From the NCBI GenBank assembly GCA_964019695.1, contig OZ026520.1, positions 28,802,120-28,866,119 on the forward strand: a stretch of DNA of 64,000 bases, read 5' to 3'. The DNA is from Loripinus fragilis. Its lineage: Eukaryota > Mollusca > Bivalvia > Lucinida > Lucinidae. The notes below the pieces were generated by a model. That model saw nothing but the letters and a program-made list of their open reading frames with translations. It made no database searches and had not been told where the DNA came from. This document shows positions 55,855 to 64,000 of this stretch, one piece after another (the first letter of the stretch is position 1; every line of letters starts with the position of its first letter). Made by a program: the position numbers and the translations under genes.

Positions 55855-58800
55855 CGAACCAAACTACCAAAACTGTACATCCTGCTGGCAGAGCGCATTG
55901 GTAATGTGAACTGCGCAATATTATAGCAACATGGATTTTCGGATCCATGGCGGAATTGTAGCGGCGAAAAAAGGCAGTCTGCTTGCAGATTGAATAGATT
56001 TAAATTCAGCTGAACGGATTTACTGGACATTGAACTTAAGCAGGGACATGGTTCATACTGCATGTAAAGCGCATTGGTTAGGTGAGTTGCACAATAGTAT
56101 ACGCAACATGGATTTTCGGATCCATGGCGGAATGGTAGAGGCCAAAAGTCATTTTGCTCTCAGAAGGTATAAGCTTGAATTCAGCTGAATGGATTTACGG
56201 GCAAATGAATTTAAGCAGGGAAATGGTTCATACTACATGCAGAGTGCATTGGTTAGGTGAATTGCGCAATAGTATAGCAGCATGTTCATATCCATGTGAA
56301 GATAGGTAGAGGCCAAAAGTTCCATTCTGCTCGCAGAGGGTGTAAACTTTCATTCAGCTGAATGGATTTACAGGTACATGAACTTAAGCAGGGAAATGGT
56401 TCATACTACATGCAAAGCGCATTGGTTCAGTGAATTACGAAATAGTATAGCAGCATGGATTTTCGGATCCATGGCGTTGTGGTAGAGGCCAAAAGTCAAA
56501 AGGCATGAGCTTGAATTCAGCCAAATGGATCTATGGGCACATGAACTTAAGCAGGGAAAAGGTTCATACTGCTGACAGGGCGCTTTGGTAAGGCGATGTG
56601 TGTGATAGTATAGCAGCATGGATTTATGGAACCGTTGGGAAGCGGTAGACGACCAAAAGTTTCATGCTGCTGTTTGAATGGCTGACAGTACGGCTAATGG
56701 TTAAGTTAGCAGCATGGCGGATCGAAAATTGTCAAAATAAGAGGTACAATTTTGCTGGCGACCCAGCTGGAGTATGAAAACGATTAATGCCTCTCGAGCT
56801 GCGCATGAATAAGGTGAGTTATGCACTAGTTTTTGCAGCATGGAGATATAGGATCTTGGTGGGCTGGCAAGGCTCGATAAACGAGATCATCCTGCTACCA
56901 TAGCGAAACTCCAGCAGTACGGCTTCCCAGACGAATGAAGCAAACTAAGAAAACTGTACATTCTGCTGGCAGAGCGTATTGGTAAGGTGAATTGCACAAT
57001 AGTATCGCAGCATGGATTTTTGGGTCCATGGCGGAATGGTAGAGGTAAGAAAAAGCAGTCTGATCGCAATAAAATTTTAGACTTGAATTCAACGAAATGG
57101 ATTTACAGGAAAATAAACTTAAGCAGGAAAATGGTTCATACCTCTGCCAGAGCAATAGCATAGCAGCATGGATTTTCGAATTCATGGCACAATTGTAGAG
57201 GAAAAAGATTCATTCTGCTAGCAGAAATTTCTAACTTGAATTCAGCAAAATGGATTAACACGAAAATGAACTTAGGCAGGAAAATGGTTCATACTTCTAC
57301 CAGAGTGCATGGGTAAGGCGAGATGCGCAATAGTAGAGCAGCATGGATTTTCAGACCCATTCCAGAGGTGTAAATGCAAAAAGTTTCATTCTGCTCGCAG
57401 AAAGTACCAACTTGAATTCAGCGGGATGGTTTTACAGGAAAACCAACTTTAGCAGGGAAATGGTTCATACTTCTGGCAGTGCGCATTGATGATGTGAGTT
57501 GCACAGTAGCATAGCAGTATGGATTTATGGAACATTTGTGGAGCAATAGGGATACAAAGAGTCATTCTGGTGGCCATGGCTAATGGTAAAGTTAGCAGCA
57601 TGGCAGGAAGAACATTGCCTTATTTGAAAGTACGATTTTACTGGCGGCCCAGCTGGAATAGGAAAAAGATTCTTGCCTCTCAAACTGCGCATGAATAAGG
57701 TGGGTTACGCACTAGTTTAGCAGCACGGAGTAACAGGATTTTGGTGGGTCGGCTAGGTTCGAAAAACGTGCTGATCCTGCTACCATAGCGAAAATCACCA
57801 GCAGTACGGTTTCACAGACAAATGAAGCAAACTAGGAAAACTGTACATTCTGCTGGCAGAACGTATCGGTAAGGTGAATTGCACAATAGTGTAGCACCAT
57901 GGATTTTTGGGTTTACCATTGCGGAATGGTAGAGGTAAGAAAAATACAGTCTGATCGTAATAAATTTTAGATCTGAATTCAGCATAATGGATTTACAGAA
58001 AATGAACATAAGCAGGAAAATGGTTCATATTTCTGCCAGAGTGCATTGGTAGGGCGAGTTGTACAATAGTTTAGCAGCATGGATTTTCGGATCCATGGCT
58101 CAATTGTAGAGGCAAAAAATTTAATCCTGCTCGCAGAACGTATAAACTTGAATGCAGCAAAATGGATGTACAGGAGAATAAACTTGGGCAGGAAAATGGT
58201 TCTCATTTCTTCCTGAGCGCATCAGCGAGTTGTGCAATACATAAGCAGCATGGATTTTGGGAACCATGGCACATTTGTAGAGGAAAAAAGATTCATTCTG
58301 CTTGCAGAGATAAATAACTTGAATTCAGCAGAATGGATTTACACGAAAATGCACTTAAGCAGGAAAATGGTTCATACTTCTGACAGAGCACATTAGTAGG
58401 GTGAGTTGCGCAATAGTATATCAGCATGGATTTTCGGATCCATGGTGGAATTTAGAGGTAAAACATTTTCTTCTGCTCGCAGAAAGTACTTACTTGAATT
58501 CACTAAATGGATTTTCAGGAAAATAAACTTGAGCAAGAAAATGGTTCATACTTCTGTCAGAGCACATTTGTTAGGCGAGTTGTATATCAGCATGAATTTT
58601 CGGATCCATGGCAGAATTGTAGAGGCAAAAAGTTTCATTCTTATCGCACAAAGTACTAACTTGAATTCAGCAAAATGGTTAAACAGGAAATTAACTTGAG
58701 AATAAAAATGGTTCATTCTTCTGCCAGAGCGCATTGGTAGGGCAAGTTGTGCAATAGCATAGCAGCATGGATTTTCGGATCCGTGGCGGAGCTGTAGGGC

Positions 58801-59060
58801 AAAACGTTTCTATGCGCTCGCAGAATGTACAAACTTGAATTCAGCAAAATGGATTTAAAGGAAAATAAACTTAAGCAGAAAAATGGTTTATAATTCTGCC
58901 AAAGCATATTGGTGATGTGAGTTGCTCAATAGTATAGTCGCATGGATTTTCGGATCCATTGTAGAATTGTAGAGGCAAAAAGTGTTGGGGTTTTTTGCTC
59001 GCAGAAAGTTTGAATTCAGCAGAATTGATTTACAGGAAATTGAGCTCAAGCAGGAAATTG
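55855..59060. repeat. 172-bp satellite with higher-order organisation, about 18 monomers
   Basis: The monomer includes AGCAGCATGGATTTTCGGAT, CCATGGCGGAATTGTAGAGG, TTCATTCTGCTCGCAGAAAG, ACTTGAATTCAGCAAAATGG, ATTTACAGGAAAATAAACTT and AAGCAGGAAAATGGTTCATA. The CATGGATTT anchor recurs mostly at 161-182 bp. Two variant segments (about 56690-56950 and 57590-57850) share TTTTACTGGCGGCCCAGCTG-like and CTGCTACCATAGCGAAA blocks, so the array also repeats at about 888 bp. Minus-strand peptides recur but frames shift between monomers, arguing against coding. Confidence 0.9.
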
Positions 59061-59104
59061 ATTAATGCTTCGCGTCTCATCTGTTTCTACCCAGTTTGAC
59101 CGAG

Positions 59105-59170
59105 AGGTTTCTAAAACATTTCAGTAGAGGGCACAATCAGACGCCTTCTGTTGTGATTGGCGCTTTAAAC
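59105..59170. mobile_element. Right-end fragment of MITE family E
   Basis: AACATTTCAGTAGAGGGCAC, then CAGACGCCTTCTGTTGTGAT and TGGCGCTTTAAA match the right end of 26014-26252. The rest is absent. It abuts the end of the 172-bp satellite. Confidence 0.6.
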
Positions 59171-59584
59171 ATGAAATACTATTAATCTCAAGCATTACCC
59201 TTTTTGTAACATTCTTTGGGAATACCACCAGTGTGTTAAACGGCTTGGGCCCAGATCGGACCCACTATTCTGTTAGTACTGGTTTGTGAAGATCACCAGT
59301 AGATGACAAATTTCATCGCATGATTTACCAAAAACAACAGGATCGTTTCTGAATTCTTACTTCTAATTTCTTCTTTTTTGTATTCATACTGAATATGCGC
59401 ACCCTCCACAACAAAGAAAAAATAAAACATTTCTTTACAAGACCTAACAAGACCCTATGCATATTTGGCCTTGCATTCCAATGCAGTATTGGTGATTCGA
59501 TACTTTTGTTGTTATTTACACACAAAAAGCAACTATTGCGCCAAATATGGACCACCTCAACTGAAATTTGTAAGAAGATTTGCA

Positions 59585-60040
59585 TTATAAAAGTTAGAAA
59601 GGTGGCAAAGATCAGGAATCAATACAATCAAGTATCACACGTAACCCTAGATACCACATGGGAAAGTGACAAAATACACTATAAAACATTACAAATGAGA
59701 GCCAAGAGGTCAGCTCTTTCTCAACGGATGACCACAAGGATGCAAAAAACAGACACGAATGCATTGCAAACATGACACAAAAATAACAAAAAGACCCACA
59801 AAAGATGCACCGCCTTGGAACTGTCAGTAAAATATTTTGAATGGAGGGCTCAAACTAGTTTCACAGCGCCAATCTCACCCTTAGTTCGAATGTGAATCAA
59901 TGGTTTGTATACAACTATGCATGTTTGACACACACTTGTGGATCCTAGATCATATTTGTGACCATGAAACAAGTTTAAGCCCTCCAACCGTTCCTAGGTG
60001 GTGCTTCTTTATGGACCATTTTTGTCATTAATAAGTAAAT
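59585..60040 (-). mobile_element. Family C, truncated copies in opposite orientations
   Basis: 59585-59850 is the reverse complement of the family C 3' part (GCAAAGATCAGGAATCAATA, GATGCACCGCCTTGGAACTG). It is followed at about 59965-60030 by a short + strand piece (GTTTAAGCCCTCCAACCGTT, CTAGGTGGTGCTTCTTTATG). The + strand frame carries KIRNQYNQVSHVTLDTTWES, matching the peptide at 29.9 kb. Confidence 0.72.
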
Positions 60041-60090
60041 AATGTTATTCACAATTACCATTTCCCAAGGGACAGTTAATCTATGAAACG

Positions 60091-60270
60091 CACAGTGGCG
60101 GATTTAGGGGGGGGTGCTTTGGGTGCTTCAGCACCCCCAGCTGAGTCCATGGAAAAAAATCTTAACCTACCTGTTTTCTTCTCAATGTACGGTAGGTCCC
60201 TTTTTGCGTGTTCTGTAAGCCCGAAAGTCAGCACCCTAGAGATTAAAACGGCTGTTAATTGTCACACCTA
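60091..60270. mobile_element. Possible hAT-type end (CAGTGGCGGATTTAGGGGGG)
   Basis: CAGTGGCGGATTTAGGGGGG followed by TGCTTCAGCACCCCCAGC looks like a terminus of a CAGTGGCGG-type element common in animal genomes (recall). No inverted partner is seen downstream, so this is a truncated or solo end. The frame at 60083-60271 crosses it and is not a gene. Confidence 0.45.
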
Positions 60271-60274
60271 GCCA

Positions 60275-61106
60275 TAAAATAAGTTTGAGCAAATCAGCTG
60301 ACCGACTGCGTAACCAGACAACCTGAGGTACACTCTAAATTTGGATAGCCCTGTCTTCAAGCCAGCGTGAAAAAGAGAATTTCTAAACTCTAAATTTTGT
60401 ATAACTTTGAAAACAAGTCTTGAGAACCCTCAACTTATGTGTTCATTATTGAAAATGATATTCCTGCAAACTGCTGAAAGGGAAGGATTTGCTTAGCGGT
60501 CATGTATTTGGAGTTTGACAATTTTTCATATGTAATGTATATTTTCACGCGTCATTGCCACTGACACGACACGCGTCACCTGATAGAATACCCGTTGTCT
60601 GTTTTGAAATTGTCGGTCTCTTTGATCATGAATCACCACTGGTGGTAACACCACTGATAACATTAGCAAACAGTCTGGACTCAGATAAGGCCCGAAATTT
60701 TGATAAGGTTTCAAACTGCTTGAAATTATGACGTATGTATACTTGAGCTCGGACCCGGTCAGAGACAAGAAATATATTTGCAAAAGAAGTTAATATAAAA
60801 GTCTGCAGATAACAAACACCGCGAAATATCACACAGCATGCAGAATTGATATACAAGCATGTTGACATAAATACGGTAAGGGACAATCCAGTTACCTCAG
60901 CTACAGAGACTACCTGTGTTATAGAAATCTTGCCTGAGGTAGGTTTATCTGTTACAATGTCAACAGACAAATTCGCTGGTTTTGACTACATCACAGTCCG
61001 ATCTGTGCCTTTGTTGTTTGCTAGCAGAAGACACTTTCTATACCAACGGGACTGGAATCAAGTTTTCTCGCAGCTATCTCCCATTATATGAATATTTCAA
61101 AAGATA
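60275..61106. other. Unassigned segment with overlapping frames on both strands
   Basis: 60846-61091 (+) and 60626-60970 (-) are the longest frames. The + frame contains acceptor-like TTACCTCAG (60892-60900) and donor-like GAGGTAGGT (around 60938), which could frame a 39-bp exon. No domain is recognised in any frame. A coding exon is possible but not supported. Confidence 0.25.
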
Positions 61107-61110
61107 TATA

Positions 61111-62318
61111 CTGAACGAAACTTCTAAACCGCCAGTTAACACAGCACATCTTTTCAATATAACTCATTTATCATTAAACTGTTTGACATGATATTTAACA
61201 CAGTATATTTGGGCACATGTATCCGTCGATTGAACATAAAAAAGATTGATTCAATAAGGATGTTCATTTATGCGTAACGATAGAGTACTAATACCTGTTT
61301 TGCACGTGGCACACGATGCTAAATGTTTTCTCGCCTTGTGTATACTCGCATTTTATCGACAACTATCAGACAACTTTATTTTATCACAAAAATAACAACG
61401 TTTGGGTTTTATGAGTATAAAGTAGAGGGGTCGGGCTGTGGGTTCAATCGAAATAGGGGCCTCGATGAGACTGATTCATAATTTATCACAAGGTTTGGCA
61501 TGTTTTGATAGAGCCGACAGTTTACACCACAACCTGTCGGTCATTTTTCATTTTTGCACTCGTTTGACGAGAAAAATTGACAAAAACTGAGTATTGCGCA
61601 TGTCATAAAATTTCCTGTATAGTCCACCATACTTTGGTGCGATGATGCACAATTGCTGCATTGGAACGTCGGAAGTGTCGAGATAGATGTGCAGTACACG
61701 CTTAATGGGTGACGGATGTTTCAATATTTTTGCCGACAAAAATATTTCGTCACCATAAACATTTTTCTGTGTTCTTTTAGGCCATATAGGCCTCCATAAG
61801 AGCACTGAATTGCATGCAAACTGCTACTTTATATTACTAATTCAACACGATAGTGTTCAATAATGCCCATTAAAAGCACCAGAAAGTTCCAATAATATTG
61901 TGGACAAAAACATGTCATCTCCATAAAGTATTCTTGTTTTGTTTTATGTCATATGGGCTTCCATAGAAACATTTTGGATTACCTGAAAATTCCTACTTAA
62001 TAAAGCGAAACCCAAAAATGTTCAAAAATGTTCATTAATAACACCATAAAGTTGGTGTGTTTTTTTGCTTTAGGTCCCTGGAATACTTGATTTTAAGCGA
62101 TGAGTTCAATTTTTAGCGTTTGTATGAAAATGAAATGCGATGGTGCCTTTACACAGTCTATCAATTGAGCATGTTAATTTCAATTTATGAAAATGAAATT
62201 TTGACAGGTTCAGTTTAATTGATTTTTCCATATTGAGTGTAAATTGTAGCCATTTATGTATCATATATATTAAGATATTTGAGAAAATATTGAGTGGCGG
62301 TTTAGAAGTTTCGTTCAG
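61111..62318. mobile_element. 1.2-kb TIR element, TA or TATA target
   Basis: CTGAACGAAACTTCTAAACC and GCCA at 61111-61134 are inverted exactly at about 62295-62318. TATA lies outside both ends, consistent with a TA or 4-bp target. Inside, two copies about 163 bp apart (61736-61900 and 61902-62062) share CACCATAAACATTTTTCTG or CTCCATAAAGTATTCTTG, CATATRGGCYTCCATA and TTAAAARCACCAKAAAGTT. No transposase. A minus frame at 62106-62414 runs into the right TIR. Confidence 0.8.
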
Positions 62319-62359
62319 TATAGTTTTAAAATCAGACGGTATAATTAGCTTTTTCCACA

Positions 62360-62935
62360 TCGACTTTTTTCTTTTAAAAATTGCTGCAGACATTTGCCTT
62401 GCTGCTCTTTCCATGACCTGTTAGCAGTCTTGCTGGGGTCTTCATGATGCGCTGACATGCGCGGACGTGTGTTCTAATTTGGGTCACCCAAGCGAGAGCC
62501 TTCGCTGGGCAACATTGCATGTTTATAAAAAAAATGACCTAGCACTCGAGATTTTGATACTTATCATATCAGCAATGCGAGTCTGTGCATATCGTGCGTG
62601 TGTGACACTGCAGCAAAATCAGGTTCCCTCGCCACAATCTGTATAATTAGTCATACGCACTTCTTGATGCTTTTTTCCAAACACATTTTTCTTTTAAAAA
62701 ATCGCCGCAAACATTCGCCTTGGTGCTCTTTCCATGACCTGTTCAGTCTTCATTTTTTTGCTGACAAACACGGATGCGCACCTTGATTCAGATCATCAAA
62801 GTTTCAGCCTTCTTTGGGCAGCATTGCGTGCGATAAGACGTTTTTTTAATTAATTTAAACTAGCACATTAGATTTTGACACTATTGTATCAGCGATGCCA
62901 GTCTTGCATATCGTGCGTGTGTGATCAACTCTGTG
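62360..62935. repeat. Two-copy tandem repeat, about 325-bp offset
   Basis: TTTTTCTTTTAAAAAATYGC, GCTCTTTCCATGACCTGTT, GGATGCGCACCTTGATTCAG-like and GTCTTGCATATCGTGCGTGT blocks occur in order at 62366-62615 and 62687-62925. Identity is about 75-80%. Confidence 0.78.
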
Positions 62936-63105
62936 GGATGTGGGTCTGACTAGCTATCAGGCTGTCATGTGTTCGCTCTTCCTGTCCAGCACCATTCTAT
63001 TGTTGAAATTGGTCATGAACAATTTTCTACAGTCATTCCCATTCCTTCTTTATGAAAGAAGGACAGTTGTCAGTTACTGGCAAAACCCCACTCAAGGCCC
63101 TTTTG
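62936..63105 (+). mobile_element. Decayed SINE related to the 9.64-kb copy
   Basis: GTCTGACTAGCTATCAGGC is tRNA-like. GAAATTGGTCATGAACAATT, TACAGTCATTCCCATTCCTT and AAGGACAGTTGTCAGTTACT follow the same order as in the SINE at 9640-9948. The B box is damaged and the CAAA tail missing. Confidence 0.6.
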
Positions 63106-63399
63106 AATCTATTGGATGGGAGCATTCACGAATTATTTCACTACCTTCGCCTCCAATCCACAGGGCAATAATCTAAATGTGGACCCAGTTGAGTAACAAT
63201 ATGGTTAGCTCACATGAGCCCTAAAACTCATGTGAGGTTTTAGTATACCAATGGTCCAACGTTCGTCACGGCATCTTCCGTTCAAGTTTTCAAAGAAGTA
63301 TATCAGCGGACCAAGTTTAGTCATATTACATATAAAGCTTCATCAGGTAAAGAAGGGGAAAGAATGCATGTAGTTTTTGGGCTGATTGAATTGGAGCTC

Positions 63400-63935
63400 T
63401 GGCATATATAGACGTATAATGGAAAAACCGTTTAAAATCTACTTCTCTAAAACGGCGAGACCCACAGCTTATAGATTTATATCTTGTGGTCACCTACATA
63501 ATTCCTGCCATCCACGCTCCTGGTGTCTATACTAGCCATTGAGTAATAAGCTTCTTTTGATTTAAAATGAAGAAAAACTTTAAAAAATCTTCTCTGAAAC
63601 CATGAGACCCACAGCTTGAAGTCACATAAATTCTGTCAACCATGCATCTTGGGTCTACATTAATCAAATACATATGATCATTAGGCTTTAATAGCTCCCA
63701 TAATCATAATGGGGAAAACTTTTTTAAACAAATTCTGACCACAGCTAAAATACTTTTAATATGTAGCAAAGTTTAGTGTTTAGTGTTTTCTATACCTTAA
63801 CACAAACACGCACCTTGGGTCCAAATTGATCACTCGCTGGGGACATTTGCTATTTTAAACAAAACAAAATGGAAAAAAATCTCTAAAACCAGAAGGCCAA
63901 ATGCTCAGGGGAGTTGTATATAGGCTAATTGAGTC
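63400..63935. repeat. Degenerate tandem repeat, about 130-160-bp unit
   Basis: AAAAATCTTCTCTGAAACCA, YGAGACCCACAGCTTRWAG and CACCTTGGGTCCAAATTGAT or a close variant recur near 63435, 63580, 63720 and 63870. The string (AAAATCTTCT ... ACCATGAGACCCACAGCT) belongs to a type I recall as frequent in molluscs (inference). Confidence 0.55.
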
Positions 63936-64000
63936 TTTTGCTTCTATGGGACACAGTTCTATATGGTAACTGATTTGTGCTATAAGTGTCTGTAATACAT

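Noticed and set aside
55842..58907. Family of related minus-strand peptides (for example SLLPFRHG / AMDPKIHAAILL)
   Set aside because: They come from the 172-bp satellite monomer. 172 is not divisible by three, so the frame changes from unit to unit.
60846..61191. Coding exons near 60.9-61.1 kb
   Set aside because: Splice-like sites flank only 39 bp, two overlapping frames look equally plausible, and no domain is recognised; left as unassigned.

Overview
The window looks like nuclear DNA of a metazoan, most likely a bivalve mollusc. It is AT-rich. It has tRNA-headed SINEs ending in GGGACGTAAAG plus (CAAA)n, GACCTTGA/AAGGTCAAGG tandem arrays, and many short foldback elements with clear target-site duplications (TSDs). 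These are typical of clam-type genomes, but the taxon call is recall and inference, not a database match. No prokaryotic gene organisation, operon, rRNA, convincing functional tRNA or CRISPR array is visible. Most open reading frames lie in repeats or AT-rich noise.

The only convincing protein-coding signal is the 3' end of one spliced gene on the + strand. An exon at about 10287-10476 ends with the second half of a RING-like zinc-binding motif (CPNCR). A phase-0 intron of about 1.57 kb follows, itself carrying a SINE and a foldback element. The terminal exon at 12047-12460 is acidic and coiled-coil-like. The 5' part was not found.

The rest is a mosaic of mobile and tandem DNA. 0-5.3 kb: a 31-34-bp minisatellite, a 1.83-kb element with perfect 26-bp terminal inverted repeats (TIRs), and small inverted and tandem repeats. 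7-14 kb: MITEs, SINEs and the gene end. 14-23 kb: a modular A/B repeat, a hAT-like MITE, three tandem arrays, a 160-bp (TA)n tract and a 1.72-kb hAT-like element carrying a SINE. 23-32 kb: TTAA-flanked MITEs, a family I call C, several foldbacks, and a hAT-like element holding two CCCTA-type minisatellites. 32.9-37.4 kb: a possible 4.5-kb TIR element. 40.1-49.0 kb: one 49-bp satellite array split by a 5.58-kb TIR element (itself filled with tandem arrays) and by a 0.88-kb foldback. 50-54 kb: MITE-D pairs, a perfect 74-bp palindrome and an in-frame 33-bp minisatellite. 54.5-59.1 kb: a satellite domain with a nucleosome-sized (about 172 bp) monomer and higher-order structure. 59-64 kb: family-C fragments, a 1.2-kb TIR element and degenerate tandem repeats.

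No gene pathway can be reconstructed. What the window shows best is the layered history of insertions, with several TSDs legible by eye.
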